From NCBI GenBank assembly GCA_900539265.1, contig UQBM01000008.1, forward strand, positions 1 to 64,000: DNA of 64,000 bases, in the 5' to 3' direction. Position numbers and translations under genes: made by a program. This stretch comes from an uncultured Mollicutes bacterium. GTDB lineage: Bacteria; Bacillota_I; Bacilli_A; ML615J-28; CAG-313. Under the pieces are notes generated by a model, which was not told the origin of the DNA, did not search any database, and saw only the letters and a program-made list of their open reading frames with translations. Numbering within the stretch: position 1 is the stretch's first letter; the number at the start of each line of letters is the position of its first letter. This document shows, one piece after another, positions 18,092-26,793 of this stretch.

Positions 18092-18125
18092 ATCACACCT
18101 CTTAAAAATACTTTTTTGAAAAAAT

Positions 18126-18153
18126 AAGACCACAAATCTTTTTTTGTGGTCTT
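18126..18153 (-). terminator. Terminator of rplM-rpsI
   Basis: AAGACCACAAA/TTTGTGGTCTT inverted repeat followed by TTATTTTTTC on the minus strand, about 38 bases after rpsI. Confidence 0.88.
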
Positions 18154-18190
18154 AAATAAACATAAACTAAGCGTATATTTAAAAATACGA

Positions 18191-18583
18191 TTAACGCTTT
18201 GAGAATTGTGGTGCACGACGAGCTTTACGAAGACCGTATTTTTTACGTTCTGTAGCACGTGGATCACGAGTAAGCAAACCCGCTTTTTTCAAAAGTGGAC
18301 GATAATCAGGATTAACTAATAATAATGCACGACTAATTCCAAGACGGATTGCACCTGCTTGACCACTAATTCCACCACCATTTACATTTACATAAATATC
18401 ATATTGTGTTCCTGTTTCTGTTAAATTAAGTGGTTGTAATACGTCAAGGCGAATAGCGGCTGAAGGAATATATTCTACGAAATTACGATCATTCACAACA
18501 AATTTTCCATTACCAGGTACTAAACGTACTCTTGCAACCGAACTTTTGCGACGACCAGTAGCTTGATAAACTGCTTTTTCCAT
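18191..18583 (-). CDS. rpsI: 30S ribosomal protein S9
   Basis: 130 aa, standard length. Begins near YQATGRRKSSVARVRLVPG and ends in the basic tail KKYGLRKARRAPQFSKR, whose last arginine reaches the P-site tRNA. It lies 12 bases downstream of rplM, the normal pair. Confidence 0.98.
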   Translation of the reverse strand: MEKAVYQATGRRKSSVARVRLVPGNGKFVVNDRNFVEYIPSAAIRLDVLQPLNLTETGTQYDIYVNVNGGGISGQAGAIRLGISRALLLVNPDYRPLLKKAGLLTRDPRATERKKYGLRKARRAPQFSKR

Positions 18584-18595
18584 TCTTCTATCCTC

Positions 18596-19042
18596 CTATT
18601 TAATTTCTAAAGGAAATACTTCAGGTTTTTGAGCATTTTGTTCATGTTCAGGTCCAACATAAACATAAAGACGACGATACATATTGTCACCTTGTGGTCC
18701 CTTTGGAAGCATCCCTCTTACCGCAAATTCAACAATCTTTTGTGGTTGTTTATCCATCATTTCTTGAGCAGTACGTGTTTTTAAACCACCTGCATATTGT
18801 GAATGGCGATAATATTTTTTACCTTGCATCTTATTTCCTGTTAAAGCAACTTTTTCTGCATTAATAACAATTACATAATCACCACCATCAATATGTGGTG
18901 TATATGTTGGTTTGTGTTTACCTTTTAAAACAGTAGCAATCGCAACTGACATACGACCTAAAACTAAATCGGTTGCATCAATCACATACCATTTACGATT
19001 TTCTCTTGCGCTTTTAACTGTATCCATATAAGTTGTACGCAT
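18596..19042 (-). CDS. rplM: 50S ribosomal protein L13
   Basis: 148 aa. Early-assembly protein of the large subunit. Characteristic parts are WYVIDATDLVLGRMSVAIA, GDYVIVINAEKVALTGNK and FAVRGMLPKGPQG. It is the first gene of the rplM-rpsI operon, behind a consensus promoter and a leader that is probably regulatory. Confidence 0.98.
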   Translation of the reverse strand: MRTTYMDTVKSARENRKWYVIDATDLVLGRMSVAIATVLKGKHKPTYTPHIDGGDYVIVINAEKVALTGNKMQGKKYYRHSQYAGGLKTRTAQEMMDKQPQKIVEFAVRGMLPKGPQGDNMYRRLYVYVGPEHEQNAQKPEVFPLEIK

Positions 19043-19053
19043 TTTTATTTCCT

Positions 19054-19115
19054 CCTAAATTAATAATTGAAGGGCTTAATTTTGTGGGTTTTAAGTCTCT
19101 CGACTAAATGTATCG
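19054..19115 (-). promoter_or_regulatory. Probable L13 leader
   Basis: The 80-base 5' UTR of rplM contains TTTAGTCGAGAGACTTAAA, a short hairpin with a GAGA loop, then AACCCACAAAATTAAGCCCTTC before AGGAGG. Its place and hairpin content fit the Firmicutes L13 leader, bound by L13 for autoregulation. Assigned by position and form only. Confidence 0.55.
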
Positions 19116-19120
19116 TATAG

Positions 19121-19149
19121 ATTATACACTAATATGAAGAAATTGTCAA
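19121..19149 (-). promoter_or_regulatory. Consensus promoter of rplM-rpsI
   Basis: Perfect TTGACA (19144-19149), 17-base spacer, perfect TATAAT (19121-19126) on the minus strand. Confidence 0.9.
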
Positions 19150-19178
19150 ATAATAAAGCCTTTTTTATAAGTTCAAAA

Positions 19179-20267
19179 TTAGATAACACTTCTTTGAACA
19201 TAATTTCCATGTATCATTTTTACTTTTGTCGTAATTATAAATGCTTTGGGATCAACTGAATGAATAAGTGCCATATATTCAGGAATTTCAAAATTAATTG
19301 CATATATTTCAATAACTTTTTTACATTTATTTGTATATCCACCAACAGCATCATAAATCGTCATACTATGATAAAAATGTTCAAGTAAAACTTTTTTTAA
19401 TTCTTCAGCCTTATCAGTTATAATTTCAAGTCTAGTTGTTTGATAAGTTTGATACATTGCTTGTAAAACTTTCATATAAATTATTAAACGAATAACAGTA
19501 TATAGAACATTTTCCACACTAATTAAAGAAGATGCACAAATAATAGAAATATCAACTAAAAATTGATATTTAGTAAACGGAATTCTTTTCTTCATCACTA
19601 AATAATTAGAAATAATATCCATTCCTCCTGTTGAGCCACCACCTTTTAAACAAAGAGCAGCACCATATCCTGTAATAAGACCACCAATAATCGCAAGTAA
19701 TAATCTTGTTCCTGGTTGCATATTAGTTCTAAATGCATTTTCAAGTGCAATCGTTGTTGAACTATGAAGAATATTAAAATCTCCTTTAAAGGCATCTATC
19801 AGACCACCACCAACATTTCCACCATCACTTAATAGATAAATAAACGGACTAACTGTAATATTGGAAATTAATGACATTAAAATAGACTGTATAGCAATTG
19901 ATACAACTGTTAAAATAGCAAAATGTTTGCTAACACCGCGCCATCCAATCATTAAAAGTGGAATATTTATAATCGCCACAAACAGGCCAATATATCCTCT
20001 AATAGCGGTTGAGCCACCAAATTTTTCAATTAAACCAACAATTAATTGAGAAACTCCCGTTACACCACCTGAAAAATAACCACCAAGTTGCAAAAGCCAT
20101 ACAACCCCAAAAGAATATATTACCGATCCTAAAACAACAAGGACAATAGATTTTCTCATTTTCTTCTTTTCACATTTATCATTTTCACATCCTAAATGAC
20201 CAAAAACATATCGATTTTTTTTTGATACTCCACCCTCATTAGGGATATTAGATTGTTCGTTTTCCAT
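19179..20267 (-). CDS. YitT family membrane protein (copy 1)
   Basis: 362 aa. A soluble Cys/Lys-rich N-terminus (about 1-38) precedes the YitT membrane domain with several helices and the family motif LCLKGGGSTGGMDIIS, followed by a C-terminal cytosolic DUF2179 domain (about 275-355). YitT proteins are widespread in Firmicutes; function is not established. The N-terminal extension with CENDKCEKKK is not typical. It is last in the metG-antiporter-yitT run. A second copy is at 57,698-58,678. Confidence 0.85.
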   Translation of the reverse strand: MENEQSNIPNEGGVSKKNRYVFGHLGCENDKCEKKKMRKSIVLVVLGSVIYSFGVVWLLQLGGYFSGGVTGVSQLIVGLIEKFGGSTAIRGYIGLFVAIINIPLLMIGWRGVSKHFAILTVVSIAIQSILMSLISNITVSPFIYLLSDGGNVGGGLIDAFKGDFNILHSSTTIALENAFRTNMQPGTRLLLAIIGGLITGYGAALCLKGGGSTGGMDIISNYLVMKKRIPFTKYQFLVDISIICASSLISVENVLYTVIRLIIYMKVLQAMYQTYQTTRLEIITDKAEELKKVLLEHFYHSMTIYDAVGGYTNKCKKVIEIYAINFEIPEYMALIHSVDPKAFIITTKVKMIHGNYVQRSVI

Positions 20268-20293
20268 GATTTTTTTCCTTTTATTATTATATA

Positions 20294-21559
20294 TTATTTT
20301 ATTTTATTAACTGGATTTATAATCCTAATATCATTTTCTTTTTTACTATAACCAAATCTTTTTGTAATATCAAATAAGATTGGTGGGATAATACATGTTA
20401 ATGATGAAGCAATTATTAGTGCATTCATAAATTTTTTGGTAAAAACACCAAATTCCTCAGAAGCAATAACAACAATTAGTGTACAAGCTACAAACAAAGT
20501 TGTCTGAATTACTGTCGAAAAATTAAACCATCGACATAAATACATAAACGGAATTTTTACAATTATCAACATTCCAAACAAAATTAAAATTAATGATAAA
20601 TTTTCCCATTTAAATATTTCTTGAATCGGCATCAAAAGACCAATTTTTAGGCCTACTAACATATAAAAAATAGGCACAAAAATTCCATAACCAATAATCT
20701 CAAGTTTATGAATATTAGTTTCACTTGGTTTTGCGGACTTAATAACCATTCCAGCTAAAAAGGCACCCAAAATATATTCAACCCCAGAAATACTACAAAG
20801 AATCATTAAACCAAGTAATAAAGCTATAGTCAATCTTACTCCAAAATGTACAATACCATCAGAAATTTTTTTAAAACTACTTAACTTCAAATAGCGACTA
20901 AAAATATATACAATTAACAAAATGATTACAAGAATTAATAAAAGCCAAGGTTTTTGTTCTTTTGTCATTCCCAATGTCATCATTAAAATACTAAGTGCTA
21001 CAATAGATAATAACTCGGCTTTAGTAGAATAACTACTAATAATTTTACCAATTGTACTATTGCTTAAACCTTCTTCATGGACCAAAGGAATTACAATTGA
21101 AGCAAAAGTGCTACAAAAAATAATTGTCAAAACAATAACACCAATAACTTTATTATTCATAAAACCTAAAAATAAAAATGAACCACCAATGCTACACAAT
21201 ATAATTGTAAATAATAAAATTGTAGTTAATCTACTAATATGTAAATATGAATCTCCTTTTTTATGCTTTCCTAAAACAGTAAAATCAGTATCTAATCCGC
21301 TTAAAAATAAAAGGATTCCCATTCCAATGGAATAAAGTCCTTCCATAAATGGTGTAAGTTCATTATTATTTACAAAAAATTCTTTAGATGAAAAACTAGC
21401 AAGTAAAATTCCTGTTAAAATTTCAATTACTAAAACAGGAATAAATTTTATTCGACAGATTGCTAAAATTACGGGAATGATTGCGGCAAGTCCTAATAAA
21501 ATTACAATTGGTAATAAAACTTTTAAATCAAAATTTGTACTTGATAAATAAATAAACAT
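20294..21559 (-). CDS. Cation:proton antiporter, CPA2/Kef-like membrane domain
   Basis: 421 aa, about a dozen hydrophobic segments, consistent with the Na+/H+ exchanger superfamily (Kef/NhaS type). GMGILLFLSGLDTDF and GAFLAGMVI match conserved helices of the family. No cytosolic TrkA-N domain follows, so it is not a full KefB/C. It begins 2 bases after the metG stop, with a poor ribosome-binding site, so translation is probably coupled. The transported ion (Na+ or K+) cannot be told from sequence. Confidence 0.82.
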   Translation of the reverse strand: MFIYLSSTNFDLKVLLPIVILLGLAAIIPVILAICRIKFIPVLVIEILTGILLASFSSKEFFVNNNELTPFMEGLYSIGMGILLFLSGLDTDFTVLGKHKKGDSYLHISRLTTILLFTIILCSIGGSFLFLGFMNNKVIGVIVLTIIFCSTFASIVIPLVHEEGLSNSTIGKIISSYSTKAELLSIVALSILMMTLGMTKEQKPWLLLILVIILLIVYIFSRYLKLSSFKKISDGIVHFGVRLTIALLLGLMILCSISGVEYILGAFLAGMVIKSAKPSETNIHKLEIIGYGIFVPIFYMLVGLKIGLLMPIQEIFKWENLSLILILFGMLIIVKIPFMYLCRWFNFSTVIQTTLFVACTLIVVIASEEFGVFTKKFMNALIIASSLTCIIPPILFDITKRFGYSKKENDIRIINPVNKIK

Positions 21560-21560
21560 A

Positions 21561-23489
21561 TTATCTTACTATTGCACCACTTGGTATTTCCTTTACTTCT
21601 AATACTTCTAATTTATTAGCACTACTAGCACAAAGAATCATTCCATTGGATTCAACACCTCTAATCATTGATGTTTCTAAATTTTGTACTACAACTACTT
21701 TTTTTCCAATCAAATCATTAGGACTATAAAATTGTGCAATTCCTGATACAATTTGTTTAATTTCGTTACCAATTTTAATTTGTGAAACAAGTAGTTTATC
21801 AGCATTAGGATGTTTTTTACATTCAATAATTTCTCCAATAACCATTGAAACTTTAGAAAAATCATCAATATTTATCTTTTTGACTTCTTCTTTGCTTTGC
21901 AAATTTTTCAGTTTTTCTTGTTCTTTAAAATAATTTAATTCTTTTTCCATATCAAGCCTTTGAAATAATTTTTCTTCTAGAAAAACCTTATCACTTGAAA
22001 ATTTTTCACCAAAAACTAATTGATCTAATCGCATACTAGTATTTATTTTTCCAAGTGAAACCAAAATTTTACTTGATGTTTCCACTAAATATGGTGCTAT
22101 TAAAATTGCAATAATCCGTAATGATTCTGCTAGATGATACATTACACTTTCAAGTTCTTCCTTTTTATTATCATCTTTTGCAAGTACCCAAGGAGCAGTC
22201 TCATCAATATACTTATTGGCTCTTTTAACCAATTGCCAAGTTTCACCAATTCCATCTTGAATTCTAAATTTATCAAAGCATTCAATGGTTTTAGTAATTG
22301 CCTTATTTGCAACCTCACAAAGAGATTGTTCATATTCACCAAATTTCAGTGTATCTTTGTGCGGAACAATTCCGTCACAATATTTATTTATCATAGAAAT
22401 ACTTCTACTAACTAAATTACCTAAATCATTAGCAAGTTCAAAATTATATCTTTCAATAAAACGTTCATAACTAAAAAGACCATCATTACCAAGTGGCAAT
22501 TCTTTTGCTAAATAATATCTAACCGCATCAATGCCAAAACGATTAATTAAATCCATTGGGTATACCGCATTCCCTTTGGATTTGGACATTTTACCCTCTT
22601 TAGTTAAAATCCAACCATGAACATAAAGTTTAAAACGAATAGGAATATCTAGTGCCATTAACATAATCGGCCAATAAATTGCATGAAATCTTAAAATATC
22701 CTTTCCTACAACATGGCAAACATTATCATTGTTAAGCCAAAACTCCTGATATAATTGATCATCACTAGTTCCATAACCAAGAGCTGTCAAATAATTAAAT
22801 AAAGCATCAATCCAAACATAAATAACATGTTTAGGGTTAGAAGGAACCTGAATACCCCATTTAAAAGAGGTTCTACTTACACATAAGTCCTCTAATCCTG
22901 ATTCAATAAATGAAATAACTTCATTTTTTCTAGTTTCTGGGCAAATAAAATCTGGATGATTTTTAATATATTCTAGAAGTCTTTTTTCATATTTTTTTAA
23001 ACGTAAAAAATAACTTTCCTCTGATACAAGTTTGGTTGGTTTTCCACAATCCGGACAAGTGTCATTTTCTCCGAGTTGAGTTTTCGTAAAAAATGTTTCA
23101 CAAGAAACGCAATAATTACCACTATATGAACCAAGATATATATCATCATTTGCAAGTAATTGTTCGAAGACTTTTGCGACAATTTCCTCGTGCTTTTTAT
23201 CTGTTGTTCTAATAAAACCATCATAATCAATATGCATTACTTTCCATAGTTCTTTAGTTTCTAAGGCAACTTTATCTACAAAAGTTTGTGGATTCATTTT
23301 GGCTTTTGATGCTGCTTCTTCTATTTTTTGACCATGTTCATCCATTCCAGTTAAATAAAAGGTTTTTCTTCCCATTTGTCGATTAAATCTTGCATAAACA
23401 TCACATGCAACTGTGGTATAACTATTACCAATTTGAACCTTTCCACTAGCATAATAAATGGGTGTTGTTACATAGCATTTTTTACACAT
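21561..23489 (-). CDS. metG: Methionyl-tRNA synthetase with altered HIGH motif
   Basis: 642 aa class I synthetase with a C-terminal EMAP-like tRNA-binding domain (about 540-642). The zinc-binding CVSCETFF...CPDCG and KMSKSKGN (near 298) are intact. The usual HIGH signature reads Q-I-G-N at residues 19-22 (GKVQIGNSYTT), so both histidines are replaced; the codons (CAA ATT GGT AAT) are clear. The rest of the active site, TGMDEHGQK, is normal, so the gene looks functional. A good ribosome-binding site, AGGAGGTATTAA, precedes ATG. The antiporter gene follows after 1 base. Confidence 0.95.
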   Translation of the reverse strand: MCKKCYVTTPIYYASGKVQIGNSYTTVACDVYARFNRQMGRKTFYLTGMDEHGQKIEEAASKAKMNPQTFVDKVALETKELWKVMHIDYDGFIRTTDKKHEEIVAKVFEQLLANDDIYLGSYSGNYCVSCETFFTKTQLGENDTCPDCGKPTKLVSEESYFLRLKKYEKRLLEYIKNHPDFICPETRKNEVISFIESGLEDLCVSRTSFKWGIQVPSNPKHVIYVWIDALFNYLTALGYGTSDDQLYQEFWLNNDNVCHVVGKDILRFHAIYWPIMLMALDIPIRFKLYVHGWILTKEGKMSKSKGNAVYPMDLINRFGIDAVRYYLAKELPLGNDGLFSYERFIERYNFELANDLGNLVSRSISMINKYCDGIVPHKDTLKFGEYEQSLCEVANKAITKTIECFDKFRIQDGIGETWQLVKRANKYIDETAPWVLAKDDNKKEELESVMYHLAESLRIIAILIAPYLVETSSKILVSLGKINTSMRLDQLVFGEKFSSDKVFLEEKLFQRLDMEKELNYFKEQEKLKNLQSKEEVKKINIDDFSKVSMVIGEIIECKKHPNADKLLVSQIKIGNEIKQIVSGIAQFYSPNDLIGKKVVVVQNLETSMIRGVESNGMILCASSANKLEVLEVKEIPSGAIVR

Positions 23490-23563
23490 TTAATACCTCC
23501 TAAAATGGTCAATTTTACTTGTCACATTATAACACATTCTAGTTTTTTTATAAAGAAAAATGA

Positions 23564-25540
23564 TTAAACGATTTTTTGCTTTTTCTTTTTTATTACAATT
23601 CTTACAATAATCATAATAATAACAAAGACTAATAAAGCAGAAACTATAATTACTACCTCTAAATAATTATTGACATAACAACTAGCATCATCTTTACAAC
23701 CAATAATATTATCTTCAATTACTTCAAAATCAAGTGATAAGCTTCTTTCATGACCTATAGCATCTTTTACTTTAATATATAATTCATGTTTACCAATTTC
23801 AACCTTTCCTCCTAAATATTCTTTATCATCAAGCAAAACAATAAGTTCATAGTTATCAAAATTTTCCACAATCTCATATTCTATTTTATCCATTTTAATA
23901 TATTTTTGCTCATTTTGGATATTCTTAACAATAATTTGTGGAGCAATGGTATCAATTACATTAACGTTTTGTCTTACTCCCTCACTTCGATTATTAAAAG
24001 TATCAATACCAATATAAACAATATACCCTTTTTTTCCTCTTAACATTAATTCATCAAATTGTTCTTTATTTACCAATTCATCATCAATATAATAATTTTT
24101 TTCTAATCTACAAGGATATTTAAAATTATCACTAATAATTACTAATTGCTCAAAGTTATTACTATTATAATCAACATCATTAACTGTAACATCACTTACT
24201 ACAATGTTTGGCCTTATAGTGTCAATAACTTCAATGATGGCTTGAAAAACTGTTGTTTTATTCATACTTTTATCTATTGCAAAATATGAAAAAGTAATAT
24301 TAGTACCAATTTTCAAAATTTCTTTTAACTCTTCATAACTATAATTATTATATTCACCAAAATCGAAAACTACTTGAGGATTATGATCATAATTATCAGA
24401 AACAATAAAATTACTTAATAAATCAAAAGTATCAATCTCAGTATCATTAATTACTAATTTATCAACCTCATTGATTAATGGTGCTGAAGTATCTATAATG
24501 TTGATTTCTATTAATTCAGTACTCGTTTCATTTTTACTTGTATCCTTCGCAACAAATTTAAGATATCCTTTTTGATTTGAATAAAGATATGTTTTAAAAT
24601 TTTCTAAATCTTTGATTTCTTCTAATTTTTCATCATAATATTTTACCGTGATATCTAAATAAGTATCATAATTATCACTAACATTAATATAGTCAAAATA
24701 ATTGGTTGTAGTAATTAAATTATCCTCTATTGTAATATTAGAAGGATAGTCAATTATAGGAGCTATTTTATCTACCACTGAAACAGCTTTTGATAATACA
24801 ACATAATCAGCTGCTTTTTTATCATAAATACCAATATGAACTGTCTTTAATCCAATAATCATTGTATCTATTTGTTTTTCAATCAAATACTCATATTCAT
24901 CAATTTCTCGATTTAATATTTTAATATCTTTTTTAAAATCTGGCACCTCACTATAAACATTAAGTTCATAACTTTCAATTCCCCAATTTATTTTAATTTT
25001 TTCGCGATGATACAAATTATAATTAATAATCTGATCTTTTACATCAAATAAATAAACGCTAATTCCCATATTTTCATAATTATCCATTGTAAAATAATTA
25101 TAAATATCATCAATTGGTCTTTTGACTTTTAGTTGTAGATTACAAATATTATTTTTATAACTCGAAAAATAACCTTCACTAATATTTTCATCTTTAATAA
25201 GCCTTAATCTTAAATAACTATTATCAACATAATCATTAATAATATCATTTGTAAACACTGATGAAGATGAAAAATAAAAATATCTATTATCAACCATTAA
25301 TGGTTCAAAATACTCTTCTTTAATTTTAATTTGCAATTTTACTTCACTTAATGAAGCAAATTGATCTAAATTTATATTTATATTTACTATATCACCAACA
25401 TTATAAGTGGTTTTATCAAAAACTAAATATAAATTGGCATTGCTATTGGCAAACGAAGATGGATATTTTAATATTGAAGTCATCATTATTATAATAAATG
25501 ATGCTACTATAATAACTCTTTTTAATTTCACTTTATTCAT
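23564..25540 (-). CDS. Cell-surface protein with cohesin-like and four Ig-like repeats
   Basis: About 658 aa from ATG 25540; GAGGTG lies 12 bases upstream and contains the alternative GTG start (25555). A signal peptide (to about residue 36) is followed by a cohesin-like beta domain (about 35-190) and at least four bacterial Ig-like modules separated by the recurring boundary ID(T/K)xAPxI. A transmembrane helix and a lysine-rich tail (IVIKKKKQKIV) anchor the C-terminus; there is no LPxTG. No enzyme domain is seen. It is probably an adhesin or structural surface protein, and Ig modules of this type often mediate cell contact. Confidence 0.75.
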   Translation of the reverse strand: MNKVKLKRVIIVASFIIIMMTSILKYPSSFANSNANLYLVFDKTTYNVGDIVNININLDQFASLSEVKLQIKIKEEYFEPLMVDNRYFYFSSSSVFTNDIINDYVDNSYLRLRLIKDENISEGYFSSYKNNICNLQLKVKRPIDDIYNYFTMDNYENMGISVYLFDVKDQIINYNLYHREKIKINWGIESYELNVYSEVPDFKKDIKILNREIDEYEYLIEKQIDTMIIGLKTVHIGIYDKKAADYVVLSKAVSVVDKIAPIIDYPSNITIEDNLITTTNYFDYINVSDNYDTYLDITVKYYDEKLEEIKDLENFKTYLYSNQKGYLKFVAKDTSKNETSTELIEINIIDTSAPLINEVDKLVINDTEIDTFDLLSNFIVSDNYDHNPQVVFDFGEYNNYSYEELKEILKIGTNITFSYFAIDKSMNKTTVFQAIIEVIDTIRPNIVVSDVTVNDVDYNSNNFEQLVIISDNFKYPCRLEKNYYIDDELVNKEQFDELMLRGKKGYIVYIGIDTFNNRSEGVRQNVNVIDTIAPQIIVKNIQNEQKYIKMDKIEYEIVENFDNYELIVLLDDKEYLGGKVEIGKHELYIKVKDAIGHERSLSLDFEVIEDNIIGCKDDASCYVNNYLEVVIIVSALLVFVIIMIIVRIVIKKKKQKIV

Positions 25541-25563
25541 AATTTTTCTTTTCACCTCATATA

Positions 25564-25617
25564 ATATAAGTTACAAAATACGATTAAATAACTTTGTTTT
25601 AATATTATAACTTATAT
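25564..25617. promoter_or_regulatory. Inverted repeat in the leader of the surface-protein gene
   Basis: ATATAAGTTA (25564-25573) and TAACTTATAT (25608-25617) form a perfect 10-base inverted repeat 34 bases apart, just upstream of the surface-protein start. It could be an mRNA stem-loop or an operator. No clear promoter was found beside it. Confidence 0.4.
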
Positions 25618-25694
25618 AGTATACCTTTTTTGATGAAAAAAGAAGAAAGCTAAAAATATTTAATACAAAAAAACATTTGTTTAATTTAAAATTA

Positions 25695-25727
25695 AAAACT
25701 GATTAACATTTAATGTTAATCAGTTTT
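25695..25727 (-). terminator. Terminator of pfkA
   Basis: Long inverted repeat AAAACTGATTAACATT/AATGTTAATCAGTTTT with TTTTTAATTTT on the minus strand, a few bases after pfkA. It also separates pfkA from the surface-protein gene's neighbourhood. Confidence 0.9.
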
Positions 25728-25734
25728 AACTATT

Positions 25735-26703
25735 TTAAGATATCGTTGTTGTAAGTTCTTTATAACCTTTAAACATCTGCTTTTTCATTGTAAGAGCTTC
25801 TTCAATGGGGGTTGCTACAACTTCATTATTAAAAACACCCATACATTTACCACCCTCACCTTTTAATAATTCTTCAACTGCAGCAATTCCAAGTCGACTT
25901 GCTAGTACTCTATCAAATGGGGACGGAGAACCTCCTCTTTGAACGTGTCCTAAAATAGTAGCTCTTGAATCAAAACCAGTATATTCTTGAATTTGTTTAG
26001 CAAGTTCACGAACATCAGTTATATGTTCCGTTATAATAATCAAAACATGTCGACTTTTATGATTTTGACATTTTTTTACCGTTTTTATTACCTCTTCTAA
26101 ACTAAAACCTGTTTCTGAGGTTATAACTAAATCAGCTCCTGTTGCTAAAGCCGCTGCATAAGCAATATCACCACAATATCTACCCATAACCTCAACAATT
26201 GAACAACGTTGATGAGAATTTGAAGTATCTCTTAATTTATCAATTGCATCAACTGCAGTATTAACAGCTGTATCAAAACCTATAGTAAATTCACTTGAAG
26301 CAATATCATTATCAATTGTACCTGGAAGGCCAATACAATATAAACCCATTTTAGAAAGTTTTAAAGCCCCACGATAGGTTCCATCACCACCAATAGCAAC
26401 CAATGCATCTATACCTCGATTTTTCAATTGCTCTAAAGCAATTTGAGCAACTTCATCTTTACTAAATTCTGACAAACGAGCAGAACCTAAAATAGTACCA
26501 CCACGATTTATAATATTAGTAACAGTATCACGCGTCATTGGAAAAATTCGTCCTTCAACTAGACCTTTATATCCATCTTCAACACCAAAAACTTCTAAAC
26601 CTTCATGAATTCCCGCACGAACAACTGCTCGAATTGTTGCATTCATACCAGGAGCATCACCACCCGAAGTTAGTACAGCAATTTTCTTTATTTGTTTTTC
26701 CAT
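25735..26703 (-). CDS. pfkA: ATP-dependent 6-phosphofructokinase
   Basis: 322 aa from ATG 26703, preceded by GGAGG; a longer reading frame of 14 codons lacks a ribosome-binding site. It converts fructose-6-phosphate to fructose-1,6-bisphosphate in glycolysis. Motifs: VLTSGGDAPGMNATIR, IGGDGTYRGA, catalytic PGTIDNDI (with a Gly-Asp pair typical of the ATP-dependent type), and MGRYCGDIA. It lies after the glycogen operon, with its own promoter, so glycogen breakdown and glycolysis are side by side. Confidence 0.97.
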   Translation of the reverse strand: MEKQIKKIAVLTSGGDAPGMNATIRAVVRAGIHEGLEVFGVEDGYKGLVEGRIFPMTRDTVTNIINRGGTILGSARLSEFSKDEVAQIALEQLKNRGIDALVAIGGDGTYRGALKLSKMGLYCIGLPGTIDNDIASSEFTIGFDTAVNTAVDAIDKLRDTSNSHQRCSIVEVMGRYCGDIAYAAALATGADLVITSETGFSLEEVIKTVKKCQNHKSRHVLIIITEHITDVRELAKQIQEYTGFDSRATILGHVQRGGSPSPFDRVLASRLGIAAVEELLKGEGGKCMGVFNNEVVATPIEEALTMKKQMFKGYKELTTTIS

Positions 26704-26753
26704 TGTAAGCCTCCATAATTTTTTTAAATTACAGTTTATTTTCACATTGCATA

Positions 26754-26783
26754 ATTATACTACATTTTGTCAAAAATCAACAA
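26754..26783 (-). promoter_or_regulatory. Probable pfkA promoter
   Basis: TTGTTG (26778-26783), 18-base spacer and TATAAT (26754-26759) on the minus strand, in the 90-base gap between glgP and pfkA. The -35 is weak. Confidence 0.5.
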
Positions 26784-26793
26784 ATATTTGCTT

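Noticed and set aside
23490..23563. T-box leader before metG
   Set aside because: The gap is only 74 bases and holds no T-box sequence or specifier-type hairpin.
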